From Acidobacteriota bacterium (GTDB lineage: Bacteria > Acidobacteriota > Vicinamibacteria > Vicinamibacterales > UBA8438): a stretch of DNA of 60,784 nt. Of this stretch, positions 35,478 through 45,320 are shown piece by piece. Position 1 is the stretch's first letter, and each line of letters begins with the position of its first letter. Both the position numbers and the translations under genes were made by a program. The notes below the pieces were generated by a model that saw nothing but the letters and a program-made list of their open reading frames with translations, ran no database searches and was not told where the DNA came from. The DNA is taken from the NCBI GenBank assembly GCA_021296475.1, contig JAGWAJ010000011.1, positions 1 to 60,784 of the forward strand. The letters run 5' to 3'.

Positions 35478-36869
35478 GTGCGTGAGGGGGTCAGGCGTGT
35501 CCACATGGTCGGCATCGGCGGGGTGGGAATGAGCGCCATCGCGGAGATCCTGCTCGAGCGCGGCTTCGACGTGAGCGGCTCCGACGCCGCGGCGTCGGTG
35601 GCGGTCGAACGGCTGCGCGCGGCCGGCGCCACGGTGTTCGTGGGCCATGCCGCCCGACAGGTCGGCCCGGCCGACCTGCTGGTCGTCTCGTCCGCCGTGC
35701 CCGCCGACAACCCGGAGCTCGGGGAGGCCGCGCGGCGCGCCATCCCGGTCGTCGGCCGGGGGGCGATGCTCGCCGAGCTCGCGGCCTCCCGGCGCACCGT
35801 CGCCGTTGCCGGGTCGCACGGCAAGACCACCACGACGTCGATGATTGCGCTCGGGCTCGAGGGGGCCGGCGTCGATCCCACGGCGGTCATCGGCGGCCGC
35901 GTCCGCCGGCTCGGCGGCAATGCGCGCGTCGGACGCGGCCCGCTGATGGTGGTGGAGGCGGACGAGAGCGACCGGTCGTTCCTGCACCTGTCGCCCGAGG
36001 TCGCAGTGATCACGAATGTCGACGACGAGCACCTCGATGCGTACGGAGACATGGCGCAGCTCGAGGAGGCCTTCGCCGCTTTCGCGGCGCGCGTGCGGCC
36101 GGGCGGCTGCGTCGTCGCCTGCGCGGATGATGCGCGGCTGCGCCGCCTGCTGCGCGTGGCTCCCGCTCCCCTGCTCGCCTACGGCATCGACGAGCCGTCG
36201 GCGGCGGTCCGCGCCCGCGACGTCACCCTCGCCGCGGGCGGTTCCGGTTGCCGTGTCACCGTGCGCGGGGCCGCGGCGCGCGACGAGGTCGACCTCACGC
36301 TCGGCGTGCCGGGGCGGCACAACCTCCAGAACGCGCTGGCCGCGATGACGGTCGCGGTGCGGCTGGGGCTGCCGCTGGCGCCCGTCGCGTCGGCGCTGGC
36401 CCGCTTCGAGGGAGCCGAGCGCCGTTTCGAGCATCATGGCGAAGCCGGCGGCGTGCGGGTCGTCGACGACTACGGTCACCACCCGACGGAGGTCGCGGCC
36501 GCCATCGAGACGGCGCGGCTCGGTGCGCCGGGCCATGTGGTCGTGGTCTTCCAGCCGCATCGCTACTCGCGGACGCTGCGGCTGCGCGACCGGTTCGGGC
36601 CTGCGCTGGCCCTCGCGGACGCGGTCATCCTCACCGAGGTCTACGCGGCCGGGGAAGCTCCCGTCGCGGGTGCGACCAGCGGAGCGATCGCCGCCGCGGT
36701 GAAGGCGGCATCGTCGATCCCGGTCCGCTGCGTCGGCTCGCTCGACGCCGCGGTCGAGGCGGCGGTTGCGACGGCGCGCCCGGGCGATGTCGTCCTGACT
36801 CTGGGCGCGGGCACGGTGGGGACGATAGCGCCCCGCATCGTACGGTCCCTCGAGGGGCGGGCGTCGTGA
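35478..36869 (+). CDS. murC: UDP-MurNAc:L-alanine ligase
   Basis: A 463-residue first Mur ligase. The N-terminal nucleotide-sugar motif is HMVGIGGVGMSAIAEIL, the ATP site is VAGSHGKTTTTSMIAL, and VVEADESDRSFLHLSP and VVDDYGHHPTEV are typical of MurC. The start is GTG 35478. murB and ddl, which often follow murC, are absent; ftsQ overlaps the stop instead. Confidence 0.94.
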   Translation: MREGVRRVHMVGIGGVGMSAIAEILLERGFDVSGSDAAASVAVERLRAAGATVFVGHAARQVGPADLLVVSSAVPADNPELGEAARRAIPVVGRGAMLAELAASRRTVAVAGSHGKTTTTSMIALGLEGAGVDPTAVIGGRVRRLGGNARVGRGPLMVVEADESDRSFLHLSPEVAVITNVDDEHLDAYGDMAQLEEAFAAFAARVRPGGCVVACADDARLRRLLRVAPAPLLAYGIDEPSAAVRARDVTLAAGGSGCRVTVRGAAARDEVDLTLGVPGRHNLQNALAAMTVAVRLGLPLAPVASALARFEGAERRFEHHGEAGGVRVVDDYGHHPTEVAAAIETARLGAPGHVVVVFQPHRYSRTLRLRDRFGPALALADAVILTEVYAAGEAPVAGATSGAIAAAVKAASSIPVRCVGSLDAAVEAAVATARPGDVVLTLGAGTVGTIAPRIVRSLEGRAS

Positions 36870-37768
36870 CGGCTTCGCGGTCGAACGACCGGCGGACGCC
36901 CCCGGCGCCCCGCAAGATGGCACGCAAGCGGCGCCTGGTCGGCTGGCGGCGCTTCGCGTTCGGCTCGCTGCTTGCGGTAGTGATCGGAGCGCCCGCCGCG
37001 TACTGGATGGCGGGCGCGCTGCAGCGCGCGCCTCTGCTGCGGGTGTCGACCATCGTCGTGGACGGGGCCCGCTGGGTGTCCGAAGGCGAGGTGCGGACGG
37101 CGGCCGCGCCGTTCCGCGGCCCGCACATCTTGGCGCTCGACCTCGAGGCCGCGCGCGCCGGCCTGCGGGCCCTGCCATGGATCGAGGACGTGCGGCTCCG
37201 TCGGGTTCTGCCGTCGACGATCGAGGTCACGGTGACGGAGCGGGCGCCGGTGGGGATCGCCCGCGTCGGTCGCCGACTGTACCTGGTCGACGGCGAGGGC
37301 GTGCTGCTCGACGACTACGGCCCCCGGTTCTCCGCCCTCGGCCTGCCGATCATCGACGGTCTGGCGGGACGGGGCGGCGCGGCCCTGGAGGTCGATCGGC
37401 GTCGCGCCGCCCTGGCGGCGCGCCTGATCGGTCAGGTGTCCCGGCACGAGGAGCTTGCCGGGCGCCTTTCGCAGATCGACGTGCGAGACCCGCAGGACGC
37501 CGTCGTTCTCCTGAGCGGGGATCCGACGCGCATCCATCTCGGCGCAGAGCGCTTCGTCGAGCGTCTCAGCACCTATCTGGACGTAGCTCCGACCGTGAGG
37601 GCGCACGTGGCGGACATCGATGCCGTCGATCTCCGGTTCGGCCGGCGCATCTACGTGCGTCCGTCCGGAGAGGCCGGGGGCAGCGGGGGCGCCGTGCATC
37701 GTGAAGCGGCGGACGGAGCGGCCGAGCGGCCCGGGCCGCCCAACGGAGGGATGTGTGGCGCGCAGTGA
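36866..37768 (+). CDS. ftsQ: Cell division protein FtsQ
   Basis: A 300-residue bitopic divisome protein. A basic cytoplasmic tail (PRKMARKRRLVGWRR) is followed by one TM helix (AFGSLLAVVIGAPAAYW). A POTRA domain then runs VSTIVVDGARWVSEGEVRTAA...LPWIEDVRLRRVLPSTIEVTVTERAPVGIA. The hydrophilic Gly-rich C-terminal ~35 residues are not conserved. GTG 36866 overlaps the murC stop; the 3' end overlaps ftsA by 14 bp. Confidence 0.9.
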   Translation: MTASRSNDRRTPPAPRKMARKRRLVGWRRFAFGSLLAVVIGAPAAYWMAGALQRAPLLRVSTIVVDGARWVSEGEVRTAAAPFRGPHILALDLEAARAGLRALPWIEDVRLRRVLPSTIEVTVTERAPVGIARVGRRLYLVDGEGVLLDDYGPRFSALGLPIIDGLAGRGGAALEVDRRRAALAARLIGQVSRHEELAGRLSQIDVRDPQDAVVLLSGDPTRIHLGAERFVERLSTYLDVAPTVRAHVADIDAVDLRFGRRIYVRPSGEAGGSGGAVHREAADGAAERPGPPNGGMCGAQ

Positions 37769-38975
37769 GCGTTACGTGGTTGGGCTCGACGTAGGCACCT
37801 CGCAGATCGCCGCGATCGTCGGGGAGGCCATGGAGGATGGCAGCCTCGACGTCGTCGGGGTCGGCAAGACGGACGCCAAGGGGATACGTCGCGGCGTCGT
37901 GGTCGACCTCGAGGCGGCGGTCGACTCGATCAAGGGGGCGATCAAGGAAGCCGAGCTCATGGCGGGGGTCGACATCGACTCCGTGCATCTCGGACTCTCC
38001 GGCGGCCAGGCGGACGCCTTCAACAGCCGGGGCGTGGTTGCCGTGGCGGGCAAGAGCCGGGTGATCACGCGAGCGGACGTCGACCGAGCGATCGCGGCGG
38101 CGCAGGCTGTCCCCCTGGATCCCGGACGCGAGATCCTCCATGTGCTGCCCCAAGAGTTCGTCGTCGACGACCAGGACGGCATCGGGGCGCCCATCGGGAT
38201 GACCGGAGCGAGCATCGAGGTCAACGCGCACATCGTGACCGGGAGCGTCACCGCGTCGCACAACATCGTGGCCTGCGTGAACCGCGCCGGCGTGGGCGTC
38301 GTCGACACCACGCTGGAGCAGCTCGCCGCCGCGGAGTCGGTGCTCACCCCGGACGAGAAGGACCTCGGCGTGCTGCTCGTCGACATCGGCGGCGGGACCA
38401 CCGACTTCGTGGTCTACGAGCGGGGGAGCCTCTGGCACACGGGCTTCGTTGCGCTCGGCGGGGACCACTTCACCAACGACATCGCGGTCGGCCTGCGGAC
38501 GCCGACCCCGGACGCCGAGGTGACCAAGCGCCGGGACGGATGCGCGCTCGCCGCGCTCGTGGACGAGGACCAGACGATCGAGGTCGCGAGCGTCGGCGGA
38601 CGCCGGCCGCGCACCATGTCGCGCCGGAGGCTTGCCGACATCCTGCAGCCGCGTGCGGAGGAGATCTTCCACCGGTTGTGGGACGAGGTGTGCGGCGCCG
38701 GGTACGAGAGCGCGATTCATGCCGGCATCGTGCTGACCGGCGGCGGAGCGATCCTGGAAGGCATGCCGGAGATTGCGGAGCAGATCTTCGATCTTCCCAT
38801 CCGCCGCGGCTGTCCGACGGGGGTCGGCGGGCTGGCGGACCACGTGAGGAACCCGGCCTACGCGACGGCGGTGGGGTTGGTGATGCACGCCCACCGGCAG
38901 GTGAAGTCGAGCGACGAGCCGAGCCCGAACGGCTGGCTGAACCGTCTGCAGGCGGTCGTCAAGCGATATTTCTAG
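37755..38975 (+). CDS. ftsA: Cell division protein FtsA
   Basis: A 406-residue actin-like protein that anchors the Z-ring to the membrane. It has the phosphate-1 motif [17 protein letters not shown], the 1C subdomain (about residues 85-165), phosphate-2 [15 protein letters not shown] and the adenosine motif [12 protein letters not shown]. The end [14 protein letters not shown] is the amphipathic membrane-targeting helix. GTG 37755 was chosen because GGAGGG lies four bases upstream. Confidence 0.94.
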   Translation: MARSERYVVGLDVGTSQIAAIVGEAMEDGSLDVVGVGKTDAKGIRRGVVVDLEAAVDSIKGAIKEAELMAGVDIDSVHLGLSGGQADAFNSRGVVAVAGKSRVITRADVDRAIAAAQAVPLDPGREILHVLPQEFVVDDQDGIGAPIGMTGASIEVNAHIVTGSVTASHNIVACVNRAGVGVVDTTLEQLAAAESVLTPDEKDLGVLLVDIGGGTTDFVVYERGSLWHTGFVALGGDHFTNDIAVGLRTPTPDAEVTKRRDGCALAALVDEDQTIEVASVGGRRPRTMSRRRLADILQPRAEEIFHRLWDEVCGAGYESAIHAGIVLTGGGAILEGMPEIAEQIFDLPIRRGCPTGVGGLADHVRNPAYATAVGLVMHAHRQVKSSDEPSPNGWLNRLQAVVKRYF

Positions 38976-38998
38976 AGGCGCCACGGGGAGGTGCGAGC

Positions 38999-40255
38999 AT
39001 GAGCGGATCCGGTGAGCTCACGGGAGAGACCGAGGCGACCGAGGGGCGGGGCCTGCGTCTCACGCTGGACGAGGATCGGCGCCCGGGGGCGCGGATCAAG
39101 GTCGTAGGGGTCGGCGGGGGGGGCGGCAACGCCGTCAACCGCATGGTCGCCTCGTCGCTGGGCGGCGTCGACTTCGTCGTCGTGAACACCGACGCGCAGG
39201 CGCTCACCCTCAACGAGGCGCCGGTCCGGCTGCAGATCGGCGAGCGCCTGACGAAGGGACTCGGGGCGGGCGCCGACCCGGCCATCGGCCGCAACGCCGC
39301 GCTCGACGACACGGAGCAGCTCATTCAGGCCCTCGACGGCGCCGACATGGTCTTCGTGGCGGCCGGCCTGGGAGGCGGGACCGGCACCGGCGCGGCGCCG
39401 GTGGTCGCCAGCCTCGCCAGCGAGCTGAACGCGCTGACCATCGCGGTCGTCACCAAGCCGTTCGCGTTCGAGGGCAAGCGCCGGATCTCCCAGGCGGAGG
39501 CGGGGCTCGACGCGCTCCGCGAGAGCGTGGATACCGTCATCGTGATACCGAACGAGCGAATCCTTACCACCATCGACACGACGACGAGCCTGACCGATGC
39601 GTTCGCCCTCGCCGACGACGTGCTCCACCAGGCCGTGCAGGGCATCTCGGACCTGATCACCGTGCCGGGGCTCATCAACCTCGACTTCGCCGACGTCACC
39701 GCTATCATGTCCCGCATGGGGATGGCGATCATGGGGACCGGCTACGGCGACGGCGAGAACCGCGGCGTGGAGGCCGCGCATCGCGCCACGTCGAGCCCGT
39801 TGCTCGAGGATGCGTCGGTCGAGGGCGCCCGCGGCGTAATCGTCAACGTCACGGGCGGTCCCGATCTGTCTCTGCACGAGGTCAACGAGTCCACATCGAT
39901 CATCCGCGCGGCGGCGCACGAGGAGGCCAACATCATCTTCGGCGCGGTGGTCGATCCGGCGATGGAGGGGCAGATCAAGATCACCGTCATCGCCACCGGA
40001 TTCGATGCGGAGCCGAGACCGGCGGCCGAGACCCCCGTCGATCTGGAGCACTACGTGCGCTGGCAGGACGAGGTGCCCGCCGCGGCGGCCGCCGGCGAGG
40101 GCGCCGGCCCCGGGGCCGTCGAGATCTCCCGGCGGCTGCCGCTCGAGCTCCCCTCGACCAGCGGCTCCGCGTCGGTTGCCGAGGCGGCGGGCGAGACCGA
40201 CGGGGACGAGGTCGAGGAGGGGGACGCGATGCAGATGCCCGCCTTCCTGCGCTGA
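38999..40255 (+). CDS. ftsZ: Cell division protein FtsZ
   Basis: A 418-residue tubulin-like GTPase that forms the Z-ring. It contains [15 protein letters not shown], the tubulin signature [15 protein letters not shown] and the catalytic T7 loop [12 protein letters not shown] ~70-residue Ala/Glu-rich linker leads to the C-terminal peptide MQMPAFLR, which resembles the conserved tail that binds FtsA (usually D-I-P-A-F-L-R). GGGGAGG lies 7 bp before ATG 38999. It is the last dcw gene, convergent with acpS. Confidence 0.95.
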   Translation: MSGSGELTGETEATEGRGLRLTLDEDRRPGARIKVVGVGGGGGNAVNRMVASSLGGVDFVVVNTDAQALTLNEAPVRLQIGERLTKGLGAGADPAIGRNAALDDTEQLIQALDGADMVFVAAGLGGGTGTGAAPVVASLASELNALTIAVVTKPFAFEGKRRISQAEAGLDALRESVDTVIVIPNERILTTIDTTTSLTDAFALADDVLHQAVQGISDLITVPGLINLDFADVTAIMSRMGMAIMGTGYGDGENRGVEAAHRATSSPLLEDASVEGARGVIVNVTGGPDLSLHEVNESTSIIRAAAHEEANIIFGAVVDPAMEGQIKITVIATGFDAEPRPAAETPVDLEHYVRWQDEVPAAAAAGEGAGPGAVEISRRLPLELPSTSGSASVAEAAGETDGDEVEEGDAMQMPAFLR

Positions 40256-40273
40256 GCCGCTCGCGCCGCTCGG

Positions 40274-40684
40274 CTACCCGAGCAGCACGACCTGCGCCAT
40301 CGCCAGGCGCGGAGTGTGGGTGATGGAGACCAGCGCGCGGCTCGCCCCGAGCCGGTCGAACTGACGCCGCGCTCCGCCGTGGAGCTCCAGTTGCGGCGGG
40401 CCGCCCCGGCGGACCACCTCCACGTCCCGCCACAGCACGCCGCGCGAGTGGCCGGTGCCGAGCGCCTTCATCGCCGCTTCCTTGACCGAGAAGCGCCCGG
40501 CGAGATGCTGGGCCGGGAAGCGGCGCCGCCGGCAGTACGCCACCTCGCGTTCGGTGAACACACGCCCGAGGAACCGGTCTCCGTACCTTCGCAGCAGCGC
40601 GTCGACCCGCTCTACGTCCTCCAGGTCGATCCCGATGCCGATCAGGCGCTCGTCGCCGGGTACGGCCGGCGCGCGGAGGCTCAT
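40274..40684 (-). CDS. acpS: Holo-[acyl-carrier-protein] synthase
   Basis: A 136-residue enzyme that transfers 4'-phosphopantetheine from CoA to acyl carrier protein. The Mg-binding Asp lies in GIGIDLEDVERV and the Glu in GRFSVKEAAMKALG; SITHTPRLAMAQVVL closes the trimer interface. A short N-terminal extension (MSLRAPAVPGDE) is unusual but small. Its ATG overlaps the stop of the zinc-ribbon gene. Confidence 0.92.
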   Translation of the reverse strand: MSLRAPAVPGDERLIGIGIDLEDVERVDALLRRYGDRFLGRVFTEREVAYCRRRRFPAQHLAGRFSVKEAAMKALGTGHSRGVLWRDVEVVRRGGPPQLELHGGARRQFDRLGASRALVSITHTPRLAMAQVVLLG

Positions 40685-41415
40685 GACGGTTGCTGGGCCG
40701 TCACGTCGGGGCGCCCGCGGTAGTAGAGAATCCGCTGGCAGCTCTCACACTGGATCAACGTCCGGTTCAGCCGGACGTCGTTGTACAGCTGCGGGCGCAG
40801 ACGCACCCGGCACGACATGCACCGTCCCTCGTTTGCCTCCGCGACGGCGAGCCCCTTGCGCCCGCGGGTGAGGGTGTCGAACAGAGCCGCCACGGGGGCG
40901 GGGAGATCGCCCACGAGCGCCGCGCGCTCCTCCGCGTGCCGCTCGGTCTGCGCCGTGAGCGCCCGCTCGCGCTCCTCGAGGGCCGCCCGCTCCGCCTCGA
41001 CCGCGGTCCGTTCGTCGCTCTGGGCCTGCTCGGCGGCGGCGACCGCGGCCGTCAACTCGTCCGCCTGGAGCATCTGCTCCAGCACCTGATCCTCCAGCCG
41101 CGCCACATCGCCCTCGGCGGCCGCGATCTCGGCCTGCATGGCGTGGTACTCCTTGTTGGTCTTGACGGCCATGAGCTGGTCCTTGTAGCGGCCGAGCCGC
41201 GCCTGGACCTGCGCGAGGGCGTTCTCCGCTTCCTGGCGGGCGGTTCGGTGGTCGCTGACCCGGCGTCTGGCGCCGTCCAGGTCCGCGGCGCGCGTCTCGA
41301 GCCGGGCGTCGAGCGCGGCGCGCTCCGTGGGAATGCCCTCGATGGCTTCCTGCGCCTCCGCGGTGGCGGTGTCGAGCTGTTGGAGGCGAATCAGCCGATC
41401 GAGTTCAGGCAGCAT
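40681..41415 (-). CDS. Coiled-coil protein with C-terminal C4 zinc ribbon (CdsZ-like)
   Basis: A 244-residue protein. Residues ~1-170 are almost entirely heptad-patterned Ala/Glu/Arg coiled coil, containing the conserved VKTNKEYHAMQAEI. The C-terminus carries CMSCRVRL...CESCQRILYY, two CxxC pairs forming a zinc ribbon. This matches the widespread C4-type zinc-ribbon proteins; the cellular role is poorly defined, though chlamydial CdsZ supports type III secretion and others are linked to division. It is translationally coupled to acpS. Confidence 0.8.
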   Translation of the reverse strand: MLPELDRLIRLQQLDTATAEAQEAIEGIPTERAALDARLETRAADLDGARRRVSDHRTARQEAENALAQVQARLGRYKDQLMAVKTNKEYHAMQAEIAAAEGDVARLEDQVLEQMLQADELTAAVAAAEQAQSDERTAVEAERAALEERERALTAQTERHAEERAALVGDLPAPVAALFDTLTRGRKGLAVAEANEGRCMSCRVRLRPQLYNDVRLNRTLIQCESCQRILYYRGRPDVTAQQPS

Positions 41416-41530
41416 CGTCAGCGGAGAGAGTCTTCCCCGGGCGGTCCCGGGGCGGGGCCGCCTCCCGGGCGGCTGCGGAAGCGCCAGGAAACGGCTCCGT
41501 AGAACCGCGCGGACTCCTGGAGGGAGCGAA

Positions 41531-41606
41531 TGGTGGGCCCACCAGGATTCGAACCTGGGACCGACCGGTTATGAGCCGGCGGCTCTGACCGCTGAGCTAT
41601 GGGCCC
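41531..41606 (-). tRNA. tRNA with CAU anticodon (Ile2 or elongator Met)
   Basis: A complete 76-nt cloverleaf with encoded CCA. The acceptor GGGCCCA pairs with TGGGCCC; the D-arm is GCTC/GAGC; the anticodon stem GCCGG/CCGGT holds the loop CTCATAA; the T-arm is CCAGG TTCGAAT CCTGG. Position 1-72 is paired (G-C) and the anticodon stem lacks the three G-C pairs of initiators, so it is not tRNA-fMet. The GGGCC-type acceptor resembles tRNA-Ile2 (lysidine-modified) more than elongator Met, but this is not decisive. Confidence 0.93.
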
Positions 41607-41623
41607 GGGTGGCGCCACCAAGG

Positions 41624-43342
41624 CTACGTGCCTCCCTCGAGGAAGGCTCGCAGCCTGCGGCTGCGCGACGGATGCCGCAGCTTGCGCAACGCCTTCGCCT
41701 CGATCTGGCGGATGCGTTCCCGCGTGACCGCAAAGTCCTGGCCGACCTCTTCCAGGGTGTGCTCGCTGCCGTCGCCCACTCCGAAACGCATCTTGATTAC
41801 CCGCTCCTCGCGCGGCGTCAGGGTCTTGAGCACCGACGCCGTCTGCTCCTTGAGGTTCAGGTTGATCACCGCCTCGGCGGGGGACACGACCTGCCGATCC
41901 TCGATGAAGTCGCCCAGGTGGCTGTCCTCTTCCTCGCCGATCGGCGTCTCGAGCGAGATGGGCTCCTGCGCGATCTTCATCACCCGGCGAACCTTGGTCA
42001 CCGGGATGTCCATGCGCGCCGCGATCTCCTCCGACGTCGGTTCGCGGCCCAGCTCCTGCACGAGCGCGCGCGAGGTTCGGATGAGCTTGTTGATCGTCTC
42101 GATCATGTGGACCGGGATGCGGATGGTCCGGGCCTGGTCGGCGATCGCCCTCGTAATCGCCTGCCGGATCCACCAGGTCGCATAGGTCGAGAACTTGTAG
42201 CCGCGGCGGTACTCGAACTTGTCGACGGCCTTCATGAGGCCGATGTTCCCCTCCTGGATGAGGTCCAGGAACTGCAGGCCGCGGTTCGTGTATTTCTTCG
42301 CGATCGAGACGACAAGTCGGAGGTTGGCCTCGACCAGCTCCTTCTTCGCCTGCTCGGTCTGCATCTCCCCACGCTGAATCACCGCGAGCACGTGCGCCGC
42401 GGAGGCCGGGGACTGCTCGAGGTTGGCAAGCCGCTCGCGCTGCGCGGTGCGGAGATCGCGCAGGCGCTTCCGGAGAGCCCGGCCGTCGCTCAGGCGCGGC
42501 CGCTCGGTCCCGTTCCGGAGCTTCCGGTTCACCAGGTCGATCTCCCGCTGTCGATGCTGCACGGTCTCGACCCCGGCCTTGATGCACGCGACGAGCCGGC
42601 GCCGGACCGGATCGGTGAACTCGATCCGCCGGATGCATCGCGACAGCTCGACGCGCGCCCGCAGCGCCCGCCAGCGGCGCTGGCGATACTGGTGCTTGTC
42701 GCGCTTGCGAACCGCGTCGAGCGCCTCCTGCGACTCTCGCGAGCGCCGTTGCGCCTCCGCTACCGCATCCATCTGTTGCAGCAGAGCGCGCGCTCGGCGG
42801 ACGACGCGATCTTCGTGGAGGTCGTTCTCCTGCAGGATCACCAGGTCGCGCACGCTGTGGTCACCGGACCGCAGTTGCTCGCCGAGTTGCACGATGAGCT
42901 CCGCGACGGCGGGCGCCCGCGACATGGCCCGGATGACCGACCGCTTCCCGTGCTCGATGCGCTTCGCGATCGCCACCTCTCCCTCGCGCGTGAGGAGCGG
43001 CACCGTGCCCATCTCGCGCAGGTACATGCGGACGGGGTCGTTCGTCTTGTCGGCGGCGCTGGGGCCGGCGACGTCCGGCTCGGCATCGTCGCTCCCCTCG
43101 CCGGAGCGTTCGAGCAGCTTGCGTTCGTTGTACTTCTCCTCGGACTCGACGACCTCGATCCCCGCGGCCTGGAACGTACTGAACAGGTCGTCGAGCTCCT
43201 CCGACGACGTCACGTCCGCCGGCAGGCACTCGTTGATCTCCTCGAAGAGCAGGAAGCCCTTCTCCTTGCCGACGAGGATCAGTTGGCGGATCTCGTCCGA
43301 GCGTTCCTCGATGGGCGGCAGCTTTGCGTCTCGGGTCCCCAC
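41624..43342 (-). CDS. rpoD: RNA polymerase primary sigma factor (sigma-70/RpoD)
   Basis: Housekeeping sigma factor, 572 residues from this start. Region 1.1 is present ([25 protein letters not shown]), then 1.2 ([23 protein letters not shown]) and a ~190-residue basic non-conserved insert. Regions 2.1-2.4 follow ([37 protein letters not shown]...[10 protein letters not shown]), then region 3 and region 4 ([40 protein letters not shown]). GTG 43342 was picked because AGAGAG precedes it and it lies ~20 nt after a predicted transcription start; GTG 43363 and ATG 43453 are alternatives. Confidence 0.93.
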   Translation of the reverse strand: MGTRDAKLPPIEERSDEIRQLILVGKEKGFLLFEEINECLPADVTSSEELDDLFSTFQAAGIEVVESEEKYNERKLLERSGEGSDDAEPDVAGPSAADKTNDPVRMYLREMGTVPLLTREGEVAIAKRIEHGKRSVIRAMSRAPAVAELIVQLGEQLRSGDHSVRDLVILQENDLHEDRVVRRARALLQQMDAVAEAQRRSRESQEALDAVRKRDKHQYRQRRWRALRARVELSRCIRRIEFTDPVRRRLVACIKAGVETVQHRQREIDLVNRKLRNGTERPRLSDGRALRKRLRDLRTAQRERLANLEQSPASAAHVLAVIQRGEMQTEQAKKELVEANLRLVVSIAKKYTNRGLQFLDLIQEGNIGLMKAVDKFEYRRGYKFSTYATWWIRQAITRAIADQARTIRIPVHMIETINKLIRTSRALVQELGREPTSEEIAARMDIPVTKVRRVMKIAQEPISLETPIGEEEDSHLGDFIEDRQVVSPAEAVINLNLKEQTASVLKTLTPREERVIKMRFGVGDGSEHTLEEVGQDFAVTRERIRQIEAKALRKLRHPSRSRRLRAFLEGGT

Positions 43343-43370
43343 GCGACTCTCTGCGTGCGCCACGGACCAG

Positions 43371-43376
43371 ATTGTA
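43371..43376 (-). promoter_or_regulatory. Putative -10 box upstream of rpoD
   Basis: TACAAT on the minus strand, within TATACAAT. No clear -35. It would start transcription near 43364 and give rpoD its own transcript in addition to any dnaG read-through. Confidence 0.35.
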
Positions 43377-43493
43377 TATGCCGCCGACCGATCGTGCGCG
43401 GCGGCCCGAAGGGGGCTCCGAGCCGTTGTCGGGCCGCCGGGGATGCGGGTCATAAGTAGTGTGACACCATGCGCCGGAGCCGTTCGCGTGCCT

Positions 43494-45310
43494 TCAGGCC
43501 CCGCGGCCGGGCTGGACCGTGCCGCCGTTGCGGTCGTCGAGCTCCTTCACGAGCCGATGCAGCTCCAGCTTCCGCCGCAACAGCTCGTCGCTCTCGGCGG
43601 GCTTGCGTTCGATCTCGTCCCGCAGGGACGCCAGCTCCTGCCGGTAGCGCCGCTTCCGGAGCGTGATCCAGCAGTCTCCGGCGTTCGTCGCCGGCGCTAC
43701 AGCCTCGGCGGCGACGGCCTGAACGAGTGCGGCCTCGTCCGGGTCCAGCCGCTCGACCAAAGTGCCGGGCACGGCGGCCGGGGAGACACCCTCCAGCGAG
43801 AGCGCGACTTCGAGAATGGGTGCCGTCGTCAGGCCTTCGAGATCCCGCGGCTCGATCGCGCCGAGCACGGGCAGCGCCGCGGCGGGGTCGTGGACGAGAG
43901 CCCAGAGGAGAGCCTTCTCCGCCTGCAGGATCGTCGAGGAGCGTTCATCGGCGCGCGCGACCCCCTCCTTCCGGGTCTCGGCGCGGATGACGTCTTCCAT
44001 GACCGCGGGCGCGTTCGTGCGGCGAGCGACCGCCGCCTTCCGAATCTCGGCCCGGATGACGTCTTCCGTTACGCGAGCTCGTTGCGCGAGCCGGTCGGCG
44101 AACTGGTAACGGGCCGCCGGGTCGGGGACGCGGGCGGCCAGGGCCAGCATCTCCGAGAGGAACGCCCGCCGCGGCTGGTCACGCGTGAAGTCGCGTCCGG
44201 CCGCGGCGACTCGAGATACGGCCGCGACTGCTTCAGGGTGTCGGCGAAGGCCTCCCTGCCCCGGCGGCGGACGCAGACGTCGGGGTCCTCGCCCGGCGGC
44301 AGCAGCGCCACGTTGACCTCCAGCCCTTCCGCGACGAGCAGCTCGCCGGAACGGACGGCGGCTGCCTGCCCCGCGGCGTCCGGGTCGAAGCTGACGATGA
44401 CCTTCGACGCGAAGCGTCGCAGCAATCGCGCCTGCGACGCCGTCAGCGCCGTCCCGCAGGTGGCCACGACCGGCTCGATTCCTCCCTGCACGACCTGCGC
44501 GAGGTCGAAGTAGCCTTCGACCAGGATGGCGTAGCCGAGCCGGTGGATGGCCTTCTTCGTCAGGTGCAGGCCGTAGAGCGTGCGGCTCTTGGCATAGAGC
44601 GGAGTCTCCGGGGAGTTGAGGTACTTGGGTTGTTGGCCCATGCCGAGCGCCCGCCCGCCGAAGGCGACCACCGAGCCCCCGTCCCGGCAGATGGGAATCG
44701 TCAGCCGGTTGCGGAAGCGGTCCACGGTCCGGGCTCCCTCGCGCTCGACCACGAGCCCGCTCTTGAGCAGGATGTCGAGCGAGTAACCCGCGTCGAGGAG
44801 GTGGCGCTTCAGGCCCTCGCGCTGCCCGGGGGCGAATCCGAGCCCGAGCTGCTCGGCCGTCGCCGGCCGAACCGCTCGCGCGTCGAGGTGCGCGCGGGCC
44901 TCTGTCCCGGCCGGCGCGGCGAGCTGCTCCCGGAAGTAGTCGCGGGCCCGCTCGTGCACCGCGAGGAGGGTCTCGCGCTCGGTCTCCGCCGCCGCGTCGC
45001 GGGTCGGGTCGTCCGACACCGGCACCTGGACGCCGAAGCGTTGCGCCAGAGCCTGCACCGCGTCCGGAAAGGTGAGGCTCTCGTGGAGCTGGACGAACTT
45101 GATGACGTCGCCGCCGGTCCCGCAGCCGAAGCAGTGGAAGAAGCCCCGGTCCCCATTTACAGTGAACGAAGGCGTCTTCTCGGTGTGGAAAGGGCAGAGC
45201 CCCTTGTGGCTGGTGCCCGCCCGCCGGAGGGCGACCACTTCCTGCACGACCTGCACGATGTCGGCCTGCGCCTTCAGGTCGTCGAGGAAGCCCGGAGGAA
45301 AGCGCGCCAC
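43494..45310 (-). pseudogene. dnaG: DNA primase DnaG, frame broken in this sequence
   Basis: Replicative primase. The first reading frame (from ATG 45310) has the CHC2 zinc finger (CPFHTEKTPSFTV...FHCFGCGTGGD) and TOPRIM residues (VEGYFDLAQ, SFDPDAAG). It reads correctly to LKQSRPYLE, then shifts at about 44205-44218. Coding resumes as VAAAGRDFTRDQPRRAFLSEMLALAARVPD and continues to the DnaB-interacting C-terminal domain ending at 43494. About five residues (family YLLDR-like) appear to be missing at the junction. Because dnaG is essential, a consensus error is as likely as a real split. It lies 10 bp after mutS2. Confidence 0.85.
43954..44067 (-). repeat. In-frame tandem duplication inside the dnaG C-terminal domain
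   Basis: Two 45-bp copies (43954-43998 and 44023-44067), 39 of 45 identical, lie 69 bp apart. In protein, EDVIRAEIRKAAVAR and EDVIRAETRKEGVAR recur with a 23-residue period. Confidence 0.8.
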
Positions 45311-45320
45311 GACTGCCCTG

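Noticed and set aside
41418-42638. Minus-strand open frame covering the tRNA and the rpoD 3' end
   Set aside because: It runs through the tRNA gene and is out of frame with the clear rpoD reading frame.
43954-44067. CRISPR-like repeat
   Set aside because: Only two copies, diverged, in frame within dnaG; no spacer array.
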